Positions 41,701 through 47,634 of a DNA stretch of 64,000 nucleotides are shown here, in pieces. Each line of letters begins with the position of its first letter. Position 1 is the stretch's first letter. A program made the position numbers and the translations under genes. Below the pieces are notes generated by a model. The model was not told the DNA's origin, did no database searches, and saw only the letters and a list, made by a program, of their open reading frames with translations. The stretch is from contig JABBOT010000002.1 in the NCBI GenBank assembly GCA_016165875.1, forward strand, positions 41,363,073 through 41,427,072, in the 5' to 3' direction. The DNA is from Acanthopleura granulata. Its lineage: Eukaryota; Mollusca; Polyplacophora; Chitonida; Chitonidae.

Positions 41701-44700
41701 TTGTAACATCATGTGCTTTCATGTCACAGTGCGTTGATGGCCATGTACTCTGCTTACAGTATTATGGTGGTCATGTAGTCTTTGTAACATCATGTGCTTT
41801 CATGTCACAGTGCGTTGATGGCCATGTACTTTGCTGACGGTATGGTGGTGATCATGTAGTCTTTGGATCATCATGTACTTTTGTATCACGGTACGTTGAT
41901 GGTCATGTACTTTGCTTACAGTATTATGGTGGTCATGTAGCCTTTGTAACATCATGTACTCTCTGTTACAGATAACAGCGATCTCATAGCCTGCACAGTG
42001 TTGACCCGAGAAAGGTAAATGTACAGCCCATACCTGTATGTCAGTTCCTGAACCTGCATATGCTTGGTGTGTTTTCAACAAAACAACTGACAACCACCTT
42101 CCAAATTTCCTTATGACACAGTTCCTTATAACACAATTCTTGACAGTTAAGGATTTACCCCAACTCAAGGTGAAACATAAATGTTAGGCAGCCGGCAAAA
42201 CCAGTGCCAACAGTGGTTGTTTCTCGAGGTTTAGTCAGTATATGGTCATAGGATTCATTTCAAAAATTTGGCCAGAATGTGCCTAAAATATTCAAGTATT
42301 CGGATCTTAAACACAACAGCGTCATGAAAGATTACATGTAAGAGCTGAAATAACAGTTTGTTTGACTGTTGTGTAAATTGTCTGTTTGGAACTACCTGGC
42401 GCCTGTGTCATTTAATTTCTATTTGGTTTGTCAGCAATAGAAAACAGGAGCGGAGATTTCTGGTGATAGATGCCCAGCAGCTTATTCTGGTCGAGCCAGA
42501 CACAAAAAGACTAGGCTGGGGACTGGTGCGTTTTGTGGGGTTCCTCCAGGTAAGGGCATTGTATCATGTCTCATCCATGGTTCGTATTCCTGACGATATC
42601 CCGTCTCGTCCATCCATCACTTGACTTCATTAGTATTAACAGCCTGAAACACAAAGGTCCTCTTTTACACTGCTTTATTGGACTAAATATGATGTATATA
42701 TGAAAGCCAATGAATCAGTGTTTTTGTGAAGCCAATGTTTGTGTAGCTATGCAGTTTTGTTTATTTTTTTCTCAGGATGTAGAGGTGTCTGGTGATAAAG
42801 ATGACAGTAGGTCTCTTCACATCACCATCCACAAGCCCGCCAAGTCTGCCCACGCACGGCCCATCCCGCTTCTGGCCGCTAAGTTTATATTTGATGACCA
42901 CATCAGGTGCATGGCCGCTAAGCAGCGGCTAGTGAAGGGACGGCTAAAGGCACGCCAGCAAAAGATGCAGATGATAGAAAGGCTGCTGGACATTCCTGTG
43001 GAGCAGAGCACAAGCATGGGACTCTATAACTACGGGGCTCGTGGGGCAGCATCGGCAGTGCCAGGTGAGACGTAGCACTGATGCCCATGCGCTGATTGTG
43101 CTTATCACAGCTCACGCTCTGATTCTACTTACCTTAGCTCACCCACGGTCGTATCTCATCAGTGCTTTAAGCATGATGCATTTCCTCAACGTAGCCATTC
43201 TTAGGGGCTGTAGTGATAAGTGGGGAAGGGTCAGATTATAAGAGAGCAAAATTGTCCAACATAGTCCAAAAAAGTCTGTCAATAATCCCAAGAAAAATGG
43301 TCATGTCATCTAGTATATATAATCACATCGTATGTGCGCAAGTTGGAAAGTCAGCACATGACAAAGCCTGTTCACAGCAGTCGTTATTTTGCATGGGTGC
43401 ATATCCTTAATACGTGCCTTATGTAAAAATTACGGATATCAGTGACAATCATTAACTGCTAAATTGTTATAAGCATTCAGATGTATAACTCTTGTACATA
43501 TAATGTAAATAAACAATATGGATGGTAGACCAAAACATCTTCACCAACGATAAAAATACTGAAGGTGTTCAGAATGAGTGATAAACCTGGTATATAGGTG
43601 CCATGTCGACATCACATTTGTGAGGTATAGATCTTCACAGGTATGTCTAGAAAATTTTATGTAGGAATTATCGACTTGGAATATTCCTTACAAGTGTTAT
43701 ATTAATATATGATATGAGTCTGTATCTTGAAAGAGTCGATCTGCTATGGACAATTTAACCCAGTTTCTTTGATGATTTTGCTCTTGGACAATTTGACCTG
43801 AATCTGTGGCACCCGCTATTTTAGCCATCCAATGTTCTGTGTTAATATGCTGTTGTGCCAGGCTTGAACATTCTGCGCATACTTGCCCGTCATATCCTAG
43901 CACTGTAACACTGTCCTAACTTGTGACTTGTGGTTGTATTGTAGGTCAGGTCCACCGTGTGAAGCGACCTCAGGTCACCCATGCCCAGGAGAAGACAGAT
44001 GGGAAGTCCCCGCGAGCGTCCTCCGGGCTGCCCATCCCGCCTGGCAAACAGCGAGCATGTGCCCAACTCCAGGCTTCTGGCAAAACTGCACTCCAGAGTG
44101 GCGCCCCCAAATCACACTACCAGACCCGGCCGGAAGACATGGAGGACGTGGAGGAGGCTTTGGATGCCACGTCCCCCTCGGCGTTCGCCTTCCAGACTCT
44201 GAACCCCCAGAGTAACCCCAACTCCCCACAGCGCAAGCAGAGTCGCACCTCCACAACGGTGGAGAGCAGCCTACAGGACATTCCTCTGGAGGACCTCTCC
44301 AAGAGAACGCCCAGGCGACGCTTGAGCGGCATCGAGAAAGTTGGCCACACGATACTCTCCTCCAGCATTCATGCGATCCGCGGTCGCAGTCAGTCTCACA
44401 GCCCTCGGCGCGGCCGCAGCGGGTCAGGAGCAACCGGTATTCCGGTTTTGGAGCGACCTATCAGCGGGAAGGAGAGATCGCGGTCACTGACAGTGGATCC
44501 TACCCAAGAGCGAGGGACACCGGTGTGGAAACCCGGTCAGTCCAGGCCCAGTGTGAAGAGTTTCATAACGGGCAGCCCCAGTCACTCCTCCAGCTCCTCT
44601 CCACGGTCCTCAGACAGCAGCACTGCCAGCCCTTCTGCACTTGGCTCCCAGTCCCCCAAAAGTCTACGCCCAGCCCCTGCCCCTCCTACTTCACTTCTCC

Positions 44701-45059
44701 CACAGAATCCTGACAAGGACCTTCCTCAGGCAGGTTGCATGGACTCGCCCAAGCTGGTTCCCCCAGCTGACTCTGGCAGGATCCGCAGTTTGAGTGAAGG
44801 GTCAACCAGCAGCAGTGCTGTGGCCGAGAATGACACCATAAGCACACTGACCATAGACTTCAGCCAGTCCGATATGACCGATGATAAGGCACCTATGGTC
44901 ACTCAGGGTAGAGGCAGTCAGGGTGGACAACGGTCCACGAGTGACCAGCTCACCAAGCTGGCCCAGATGGTGCAGGAACATTACAACTTCATGGATGATG
45001 ACCGGCAGCAGTCCCATGTGCGGGAGAAAGACCGCGCCCACAAAGTCATGGACATTTAG
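8708..45059 (+). CDS. CLEC16A: CLEC16A / Ema / GOP-1 homologue, complete gene of 23 coding exons
   Basis: Joining 8708-8781, 10900-11028, 11469-11602, 13176-13243, 14458-14538, 14860-14965, 17431-17554, 19420-19609, 19793-19846, 20116-20226, 20485-20617, 23194-23356, 23853-23953, 24914-24966, 25421-25490, 26597-26751, 26964-27014, 27205-27333, 35216-35336, 41972-42014, 42435-42549, 42776-43064 and 43945-45059 gives 3609 nt, 1202 residues plus stop. Every intron is GT-AG and phases agree. Residues about 48-197 form the FPL domain; about 198-830 follow the conserved CLEC16A body; 832-1202 are Ser/Pro-rich. Despite the name there is no C-type lectin fold. Known family role: endolysosomal membrane protein of autophagy and mitophagy (with the NRDP1 and USP8 ubiquitin machinery in mammals) and endosome maturation (Drosophila ema, worm gop-1). 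The human protein is about 1050 residues, so the extra length here is in the tail. Confidence 0.97.
9165..9345 (+). mobile_element. SINE (Meta-like), 3' portion, rearranged
   Basis: GGGTTTCCCCAGGGCTCTG, then unrelated sequence, then CACCATAATG and AAGTGAAATATTCTTGAGTA and an (AAAT)n tail. The middle does not match the family, so the copy is diverged or carries a short insertion. Confidence 0.7.
10734..10777 (+). mobile_element. SINE 3' tail fragment
   Basis: GAGCACGGGGTAAAACACCA followed by an AAATAAAC run matches only the last 45 bp of the SINE, a 5'-truncated remnant. Confidence 0.5.
10900..11028 (+). CDS. CLEC16A: CLEC16A coding exon 2 (residues 25-67)
   Basis: Encodes [20 protein letters not shown], then [20 protein letters not shown], the start of the FPL domain. 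Acceptor TTTGTAG, donor GTAAGT. Confidence 0.97.
11469..11602 (+). CDS. CLEC16A: CLEC16A coding exon 3 (residues 68-112)
   Basis: Encodes [20 protein letters not shown], then [20 protein letters not shown] and ETSL. Central helices of the FPL domain. Phase 2 in, phase 1 out. Confidence 0.97.
11835..11990. repeat. Minisatellite, 17-bp unit
   Basis: About nine tandem copies of TCATCAGCTTCAGTGTC with small variants (TTATCAG, CAATGTC). Confidence 0.9.
12400..12497 (+). mobile_element. SINE (Meta-like) 3' half
   Basis: TTTCCTCCAACCATAACGCT, then GCCGCCGTTGTATAAGTGAA, ATATTCTTGAGTACGGCGTA and AAACACCAATCAAATAAATA. A well-preserved 5'-truncated copy; the tRNA head is absent. Confidence 0.85.
12838..13065 (+). 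repeat. Dispersed repeat family A, copy 1
   Basis: Shares ordered blocks with 31188-31416 and, inverted, with 40368-40520: ACTGTATTTCAC, AAATGATAC, GCCAGC, TTTTTTCTRAYRAGAWATTAATCA. No terminal repeats are evident. Origin unknown, possibly an ancient SINE or MITE. Confidence 0.6.
13176..13243 (+). CDS. CLEC16A: CLEC16A coding exon 4 (residues 113-135)
   Basis: Encodes [20 protein letters not shown] then EE. Strongly conserved in the family. Acceptor TTTGTAG, donor GTAAGT; phase 1 in, 0 out. Confidence 0.97.
13390..13456. repeat. Perfect 22-bp inverted repeat (hairpin)
   Basis: 13390-13411 is the exact complement of 13435-13456, with a 23-nt loop that itself contains the palindrome GAAGCTTC. 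In the transcript of intron 4 it would form a stable hairpin. Either the core of a small MITE or a pre-miRNA-like structure. Confidence 0.9.
13770..14250. repeat. Minisatellite, 48-bp unit
   Basis: About ten tandem copies of a unit built on ACACACAGATACACCCTACC and ACACCAATACACTGTACGCC. Because 48 is divisible by 3, both strands show long artificial open frames. Units alternate GTACGCC, GTATGCC and a variant with CACTAGCACACC. Confidence 0.95.
14458..14538 (+). CDS. CLEC16A: CLEC16A coding exon 5 (residues 136-162)
   Basis: Encodes [20 protein letters not shown] then IHFFYNE, the signature segment of the FPL domain. Phase 0 both sides; donor GTGAGG. Confidence 0.97.
14860..14965 (+). CDS. 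CLEC16A: CLEC16A coding exon 6 (residues 163-197)
   Basis: Encodes [20 protein letters not shown] then [15 protein letters not shown], the end of the FPL domain. Donor GTAGGG, phase 1. Confidence 0.97.
14966..17430 (+). other. CLEC16A intron 6
   Basis: 2.5 kb. Contains a foldback MITE at 15070 and, abutting exon 7, a 42-bp minisatellite. The stretch 15220-17120 is AT-rich with no other identified feature. Confidence 0.9.
15070..15217. mobile_element. Short MITE with inverted ends
   Basis: CTGGGACCACTTTCACAAAA at the left matches the complement of TTCTGTGAAAGTGAGCCCTG at the right with a few mismatches. About 148 bp with no coding capacity. Confidence 0.65.
17130..17433. repeat. Minisatellite, 42-bp unit, ending at exon 7
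   Basis: Units with GATGGCACCTTGTATGTAAT or GATGACATGTTGTATGTAAT and GGGGARATGCTGTTTTCTAT recur at 17181, 17223, 17265, 17307, 17349 and 17391. The next register, 17434, falls inside exon 7, where the sequence is TTCTCAG then TTGATGACAAGGCTATGTTG. Repeat copies have TCTATATGATGAC where the exon border has TCTCAGTTGATGAC, so they lack the AG. Confidence 0.9.
17431..17554 (+). CDS. CLEC16A: CLEC16A coding exon 7 (residues 198-238)
   Basis: Encodes [20 protein letters not shown] then [36 protein letters not shown] and the DLD block match family members. Acceptor TTCTCAG, donor GTGAGT, phase 2 out. Confidence 0.97.
17555..19419 (+). other. CLEC16A intron 7
   Basis: 1.9 kb. 18420-18790 is loosely repetitive (TAGC and ATAGCTGTAAACAG-like blocks). 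Then a short (AT)n at 18978 and a degenerate tandem repeat before exon 8. Confidence 0.85.
19120..19325. repeat. Degenerate tandem repeat, about 58-bp unit
   Basis: Four diverged units containing TTAGGCTTGAATCTCCCTGT and GTGATGGC or GTGATAGCTG. Confidence 0.75.
19420..19609 (+). CDS. CLEC16A: CLEC16A coding exon 8 (residues 239-302)
   Basis: Encodes [20 protein letters not shown], then [20 protein letters not shown] and [29 protein letters not shown] is near-invariant in CLEC16A. Phase 2 in, 0 out. Confidence 0.97.
19793..19846 (+). CDS. CLEC16A: CLEC16A coding exon 9 (residues 303-320)
   Basis: Eighteen codons, [18 protein letters not shown], matching the family's variable linker followed by the LLSQ helix. 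Acceptor TTGTACAG, donor GTAAGA. Confidence 0.93.
20116..20226 (+). CDS. CLEC16A: CLEC16A coding exon 10 (residues 321-357)
   Basis: Encodes [20 protein letters not shown] then [29 protein letters not shown] is conserved. Donor GTAAGT, phase 0. Confidence 0.96.
20485..20617 (+). CDS. CLEC16A: CLEC16A coding exon 11 (residues 358-401)
   Basis: Encodes [20 protein letters not shown] then [20 protein letters not shown] and SPST. Start of the variable acidic/Ser-rich linker; the family is poorly conserved here. Donor GTTTGT, phase 1. Confidence 0.88.
20646..20703. repeat. Detached remnant of the 32-bp minisatellite
   Basis: CTAACACAATACACAGTTAC and ACTAGGGCATTGCTAACA match the 22355-23040 array, 1.65 kb away in the same orientation. 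Confidence 0.85.
20704..22354. other. Probable insertion inside a minisatellite
   Basis: Unique-looking sequence bounded on both sides by the same 32-bp repeat. Its composition is less AT-rich than the neighbouring intron. No transposase, long open frame or clear terminal repeats are seen. An insertion or repeat expansion around old intron sequence both fit. Confidence 0.4.
22355..23040. repeat. Minisatellite, 32-bp unit
   Basis: About 20 copies of AACACAATACACAGTTACAC plus TRGRGCATTGCT, spacing 32 bp, decaying into irregular copies after 22900. Confidence 0.95.
23194..23356 (+). CDS. CLEC16A: CLEC16A coding exon 12 (residues 402-455)
   Basis: Encodes [20 protein letters not shown], then [20 protein letters not shown] and [14 protein letters not shown]. 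The STDEEK block aligns with the TTDEEK of vertebrate CLEC16A. Ser-rich linker. Phase 1 in, 2 out. Confidence 0.92.
23853..23953 (+). CDS. CLEC16A: CLEC16A coding exon 13 (residues 456-489)
   Basis: Encodes [20 protein letters not shown] then [21 protein letters not shown]-type acidic stretch and LF.LCLLYAM.HN are family signatures. Confidence 0.96.
24914..24966 (+). CDS. CLEC16A: CLEC16A coding exon 14 (residues 490-507)
   Basis: Seventeen complete codons plus a split Gly: [17 protein letters not shown]. Less conserved. Acceptor CTCTCTAG, donor GTAAGC. Confidence 0.9.
25070..25312. repeat. Minisatellite, about 28-bp unit
   Basis: Nine or so copies of CTTCAGTGCATTCCTAGTAT plus GGTATAAA in intron 14; one copy has a duplicated GGTAT. 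Confidence 0.93.
25421..25490 (+). CDS. CLEC16A: CLEC16A coding exon 15 (residues 508-530)
   Basis: Encodes [20 protein letters not shown] then CQQ, aligning with TTYNHPLAERLI of the human protein. Acceptor CATTTCAG, donor GTAAGT at 25491. Its last 40 bases (25451-25490) are the first unit of the 82-bp tandem array. Confidence 0.95.
25451..26180. repeat. 82-bp minisatellite seeded on exon 15 and its splice donor
   Basis: Nine units start at 25451, 25533, 25615, 25697, 25779, 25861, 25943, 26025 and 26107, exactly 82 bp apart. Unit 0 is the 3' end of exon 15 plus donor and proximal intron. Units 1, 2 and 4-7 read CAGCAGAGAAAGT where unit 0 has CAGCAGAGTAAGT, so the donor GT is GA; unit 3 (GT at 25737) keeps GT. 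Unit 8 is diverged and has a new CAGGTAAGC. The exon-like part stays open in the exon frame. Confidence 0.96.
26440..26485 (+). mobile_element. SINE tail of a third family, fragment
   Basis: GAAAAATGCTTGAGTCTGGC then ATTACACAACAATCAA resembles the ends at 39170-39215 and 57470-57518. Confidence 0.4.
26597..26751 (+). CDS. CLEC16A: CLEC16A coding exon 16 (residues 531-582)
   Basis: Encodes [20 protein letters not shown], then [20 protein letters not shown] and [23 protein letters not shown] and HLAC.E.ARE match the family. Phase 1 in, 0 out. Confidence 0.97.
26964..27014 (+). CDS. CLEC16A: CLEC16A coding exon 17 (residues 583-599)
   Basis: Seventeen codons, [17 protein letters not shown]; the [11 protein letters not shown] motif is near-invariant. 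Donor GTGAGT. Confidence 0.97.
27205..27333 (+). CDS. CLEC16A: CLEC16A coding exon 18 (residues 600-642)
   Basis: Encodes [20 protein letters not shown], then [20 protein letters not shown] and ARR. This is one of the most conserved stretches of the family. Acceptor GCTGCAG, donor GTGAGT. Confidence 0.98.
27816..28355 (+). mobile_element. TTAA-type MITE, copy 1, 3' truncated
   Basis: Parallels 29319-29860 almost throughout: starts TTAAAGGAGAAGACCAGTGA, keeps AGATTTAAAAAACAYCGTC, GCTGGCTGATTGATG and CACCCGTTTATAAGTAG, and ends after GGAGGTATTTATTT. The right inverted terminus is missing. Confidence 0.8.
29319..29978 (+). mobile_element. TTAA-type MITE, copy 2, both ends present
   Basis: The left end TTAAAGGAGGAGACTGGGGA and AAGGATTGAAGATTTAAAA mirrors the right end TTTTAAATCTTCAATCCATA and CTTCCCTGGTCTTCTTGTTT-AA. 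Both termini sit at TTAA. It is 660 bp and non-coding. TTAA targets suggest mobilisation by a piggyBac-type transposase; this is inference. Confidence 0.8.
31188..31416 (+). repeat. Dispersed repeat family A, copy 2
   Basis: Same ordered blocks as 12838-13065: ACTGTATTTCAC, CACATGAAGGTCTTAAAATG, GCCAGCTCTTGATTTTTTCT, AAATTAATCAGACTTTAC. Confidence 0.6.
34010..34680. repeat. Minisatellite, 56-bp unit
   Basis: About 12 copies of GTGAGGCTAACTGTTCAAAA, TAGTCCTGTCTTATGTTAGT and GTTCATGTATAAACAT. A higher-order pattern is visible: AAAATAGTCC and AATGTAATCC unit types alternate in groups. Confidence 0.95.
35216..35336 (+). CDS. CLEC16A: CLEC16A coding exon 19 (residues 643-682)
   Basis: Encodes [20 protein letters not shown] then [31 protein letters not shown] and QLPLT...D.....DVLDL match the family. 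Phase 0 in, 1 out. Confidence 0.97.
36654..36799. repeat. Tandem duplication, 72 bp x 2
   Basis: TCACTCAGATGACATAAAYT through CATTCAGTGCAT occurs twice, 36654 and 36726, with a single visible substitution, so it is recent. Confidence 0.95.
37113..37681. mobile_element. Harbinger-like MITE with TTA target duplication
   Basis: TTA at 37113-37115 and 37679-37681 flank perfect 14-bp inverted termini AGCTACGTTCACAC (37116-37129 and 37665-37678). A 3-bp TWA target duplication is characteristic of PIF/Harbinger elements. A 202-codon open frame on the minus strand (37015-37623) extends beyond its left end, has no transposase motifs and is not a gene. Confidence 0.75.
38725..38869 (+). mobile_element. 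SINE (Meta-like), 5'-truncated, with expanded tail
   Basis: GAAGGTCCATCAGCAACCTG, then GGTTCCTCCACAAGGCTG and GAGTGAAGTATTCTTGAGTA. Diverged, headless; its 3' end runs straight into the 37-bp array. Confidence 0.75.
38833..39050. repeat. 37-bp tandem array made of a SINE 3' tail
   Basis: Six units of AAGCATAAAGCACTAATCAG plus ATAAATAAATCCGTCTG at 38833, 38870, 38907, 38940, 38977 and 39014. The unit is the SINE terminal AGCRTAAARCACCAATCARA plus (AAAT)n plus about ten flanking bases. One unit lost four bases. Confidence 0.95.
39160..39215 (+). mobile_element. SINE tail of a third family
   Basis: GCGAAAAATTCTTGAGTATG then GCATTAAACAACAACCAAAT; compare 57470-57518 and 26440-26485. Confidence 0.45.
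39385..39435. mobile_element. Fragment related to the Harbinger-like MITE
   Basis: GTTGTCTTTCACGAATTCCG and TTCGGGACCCC resemble the sub-terminal CATTCACGAATTCCATTCGA near 37622. Only about 50 bp is recognisable. Confidence 0.4.
40097..40304. repeat. Tandem duplication, 104 bp x 2
   Basis: ATTCATTCGGTCTAAAGATA through CTTGAGAAATRAAACYACRA occurs at 40097 and 40201 with few substitutions. Confidence 0.93.
40368..40520 (-). repeat. Dispersed repeat family A, copy 3 (inverted)
   Basis: Its complement shows AAATGCACTTTCAGAAG, ATAAAATGATACTTCTG, TGCCAGCACTTAAGTTCTTC and TGATAAGAAATCATTC, parallel to 31188-31416. Confidence 0.5.
40799..41066 (-). mobile_element. tRNA-derived SINE (Meta-like), full length
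   Basis: On the minus strand it starts GGGGGCCTCTATGGCTCAGT and GGTTAGCGCGCTA (box A), has GGTCGCTGTCGGTTCAAAAC (box B region), the GGTCTGCCAGCAACCTGCGG block, the core with CACTGTAATGCTGGCCGCCG, and ends AAACACCGATCAAATAA. Confidence 0.92.
41215..41971. repeat. 81-bp minisatellite ending at the exon 20 acceptor
   Basis: The marker GTTGATGG (GTTGATAG in the first unit) occurs at 41219, 41328, 41409, 41490, 41571, 41652, 41733, 41814 and 41895, 81 bp apart except the first. Each unit carries two acceptor-like ends, TTTCATGTCACAG and TCTGCTTACAG. The last unit ends CATGTACTCTCTGTTACAG, the true acceptor of exon 20, within one base of the register of the unit CACAG. Confidence 0.96.
41972..42014 (+). 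CDS. CLEC16A: CLEC16A coding exon 20 (residues 683-696)
   Basis: Forty-three bases encoding [14 protein letters not shown] plus two bases of Ser. [12 protein letters not shown] is near-identical in vertebrate CLEC16A. Acceptor TGTTACAG, donor GTAAAT; phase 1 in, 2 out. Confidence 0.96.
42435..42549 (+). CDS. CLEC16A: CLEC16A coding exon 21 (residues 697-735)
   Basis: Encodes [20 protein letters not shown] then [21 protein letters not shown].(I/V)D..Q..LVEPD..RLGWG matches the family. Donor GTAAGG. Confidence 0.97.
42776..43064 (+). CDS. CLEC16A: CLEC16A coding exon 22 (residues 736-831)
   Basis: Encodes [20 protein letters not shown], then [40 protein letters not shown] and ends [36 protein letters not shown] match closely. 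A basic helix ([12 protein letters not shown]) precedes the tail. Phase 1 out. Confidence 0.97.
43065..43944 (+). other. CLEC16A intron 22
   Basis: 0.9 kb, GTGAGA to TTGTAG, no repeats recognised. Confidence 0.9.
43945..45059 (+). CDS. CLEC16A: CLEC16A coding exon 23, low-complexity C-terminal tail (residues 832-1202)
   Basis: A 1.1-kb GC-rich exon that starts [20 protein letters not shown] and ends at TAG 45057-45059. It is rich in Ser, Pro, Arg and Gln, with RS-like runs ([14 protein letters not shown]), poly-Ser ([15 protein letters not shown]) and a more ordered end [15 protein letters not shown] then HKVMDI. Vertebrate CLEC16A tails are also Ser-rich and variable, so alignment is weak, but the frame is open across the exon and the splice phase fits. 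The tail is probably disordered and phosphorylated; inference. Confidence 0.92.
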
Positions 45060-45935
45060 GGACCCAGTGTAATAGACTGGCATGATATTCAGTGGACCAT
45101 AAAATGGGCTCGAATTCGAGAGTACAGATGTTAGTTTTGTTTTATAAAGTTTGTTGATGGTTCTTAAATCATTTTAACAGATGGTTAAATATGTTTTTCA
45201 TATGCTTGAAAGAAATGGTCATGAGTGAATGAGTGGATTTCATTGTAAGGGTGCAGTTAGCAAATTTCTGTGGGTAGCTATATCATCAGTAGGGCTCACA
45301 GACACGGTGTTGTTGTTGGACCGTGGTAAAATTGAGATTAAATTCCGGAATTCAAACCTGTTATTATGTTTAAGCTACCAACTCCTGTGGCAGCATTAGA
45401 GTTGAGGATTTTATTCAAGTAGTGTTAAAGACATAGGGAATGATCTGTAGTAAGGGAAGCGAATATCGGGAGGAGGGGGTACTTGTCATCACAGGTCTAA
45501 TGTTCCACCAGTGACCCATATGTTAATGCAGAACTGTATATTTAAGCAGAGCATGTTTCATACTTCGTATTATGTCCTTGTCATTCTGCCACGCATGTTG
45601 TGATCATTTGTTAAGTTGTGCTCAATAGTCAAATGAGGTATATCTGTTATCCTGTAACAACTGTGTTAGGGGTCTTCAATTATGTGTAAATTTTTGTGTG
45701 TACATATGTATGTATAGTATATTATATGTACCTGTGTGATTAACTTATTGACACAAATTGTGACGAAGGTACCAATTGCAGTAATGGGCGGCATGTGTGT
45801 AAATGTGAGGGGCTATGGTGCAATCCTGGGAGAAGTGCCGCTGAAGTTATAAAATGCGTGCAAGGACAGATTTGTTTTTGCCATACTTGCATTATTCTCA
45901 ATTTTTGTACAAATAAACTTTATAGTCTCCCCAAA
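45060..45935 (+). other. CLEC16A: CLEC16A 3' UTR (inferred)
   Basis: Non-coding, AT-rich, from the stop to shortly after the AATAAA at 45912. Confidence 0.6.
45912..45917 (+). promoter_or_regulatory. Poly(A) signal AATAAA for CLEC16A
   Basis: The canonical hexamer follows a TTTTTGTACA context and is 853 nt after the stop, the first strong signal downstream. Confidence 0.6.
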
Positions 45936-46404
45936 CACACTTCTTTTTACTGTCTATGTCCTACCACTACTTTAAACTCTACCAGACAGTTGCATGTGAC
46001 CTACAGTTCATGGTGTATGTCGCCTGTAGGGCAGTAATACAGTAAATGTGTACCACATCAGCCCTGTAGTACAACAAAAAGATCTGTAAATGACAAGGCA
46101 TTGTACCCCTTAACTCTGAATAATAATTATACCCTCCCAGAAAGGAAAGGAAACAAAGTTACCCATGGTTTCTTCACTTGTCAGTATCACACACGTGTCT
46201 TGCTGTGACTGTGACAGTACAAACTTATTGACACAAGTTCTTCTAATACCACATTGATACCTCTTGTTCATTTCAAGTACGCTCAGACTAACCGTTGTGT
46301 CTTTTGTTAAGTCCATTCTTAATGCTGGTTTATGGCTCTGTCTGGTCACCATTTATAGAGGTGCATCAGTGATTTAATCCCTCAGAGTGATAACTGAAAT
46401 TATT
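45936..46404. other. Intergenic DNA
   Basis: No feature recognised. Confidence 0.5.
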
Positions 46405-46890
46405 TTCAGCAAGAATCCAGAACAGGTTTCATAAGGCTGTGAGGAACTATATTACATCCAGTAACAATCCAGAACAGCTATGTGACCATTGGGCCGTGAG
46501 CAACGCTATTACATTCAGTAGCAATCTAGAAACATTCTCTGACCATTGGGCCATAAGGAATGTTGCCTTCTGTAACAATCTGGAATAGTTGTCTGGTCAT
46601 TATGCCATGACGAGTGCTATTACATTCATAAGAATCCAAAACAGTTATCTGGTCCCTGGTCCGTAAGGAATGCTTATACATTCAGTAAGAATCCAGAACA
46701 GTTATCCAGTCATCGGGCTGTAAGGAACGCTATTATATTCAGCAACAATTTGGAGTAGTTATCGCTATTGCATTTTTCAACAATAAAGAATAGTTATCTG
46801 GTTAGTGTACCCATAAGGAACGCTATTGCCTCAGTAGCTATCTACGGTAGTTATCTGGTCAGTTGGCCATACGGAATTCTGTTGCATTCA
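46405..46890. repeat. Degenerate minisatellite, about 60-bp unit
   Basis: Seven or eight diverged units with AATCCAGAACAGTTATCTGG, TCATTGGGCCGTAAGGAA and CGCTATTACATTCAGTA. Confidence 0.88.
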
Positions 46891-47404
46891 AATCAATATC
46901 ACCGGCATTTAAGAATATACAGTACTTGTATAGCATATCTAAGAAAAAGCAGTCGGTTTTCTTCTGTTTCTTCTCAAATCTGTGGAGTAGACAACGAAAT
47001 TATACTAGCTGGGATTTTTTCGTATGTATGGTGATTTATGATCCAGCTGGAAAATGAGGTCGATGTGTAATTCCTGTTTATTGATCCTGTCTGTGTTTAA
47101 CGCTGTGGGGAGGATGACTTCACGTACATGACGGCCGTCGGGGGATGGTCAGACATGGAAACACGGATTAATAACATCTACGTGGAATTAGATATCGCTA
47201 TACATCGATAGCATGTGCAGCTGTTCCAATGGGTACTGGCAATGCATCTTTACTAGCAGAACTTAATCAGCTTCAGGAAAATGTCTCCTTTAAATTAAAA
47301 AACTTGATATAGGCAACCTAGTTTCAATATCCATTTCCATTGACATTCTAACTCAGTGGAGTTGAATTAGAGCTCTGATTAGCCAAGTGGCATATCTTAT
47401 ATCT
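46891..47404. other. Intergenic DNA
   Basis: No gene or repeat recognised. Confidence 0.5.
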
Positions 47405-47634
47405 TAGTATATTTATTTACTTGATTGACGTTTTACGCCATACGCAATGTTTCATTTATACGTCGGTTGCCAGCATTATGATGGGAGGAAACCTGCGACT
47501 TTCCGCAGGATGCTGGTGGACCATCCAACGAAGCCTGCATGAGCTGGACTTGTACTCACAGCGACCGCATTGGTGAGGAGCACCTGGGTCATTACCCATC
47601 GCTGGCGCGCTAACCCCCTCGGCCACGGAGGCTC
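47405..47634 (-). mobile_element. tRNA-derived SINE (Meta-like), internal deletion
   Basis: Minus strand: GAGCCTCCGTGGCCGAGGGG head, GGTCGCTGTGAGTACAAGTC box-B region, GCTCATGCAGGC, then a gap lacking the GGGCTCTGCCCGG block, the CATCATAATGCTGGC core and AAACGTCAATCAAGTAAATA. Confidence 0.88.

Larger units (their letters stand above)
35337..41971 (+). other. CLEC16A intron 19 (6.6 kb)
   Basis: Rich in repeats: a 72-bp duplication, a Harbinger-like MITE, a SINE with amplified tail, a 104-bp duplication, repeat A copy 3, a full SINE and an 81-bp minisatellite at its 3' end. 35340-36650 and 39220-40090 show nothing else. Confidence 0.9.

Noticed and set aside
41478..41837. 119-codon open frame of repeated [13 protein letters not shown]
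   Set aside because: 81-bp tandem array in CLEC16A intron 19; a by-product of unit length.
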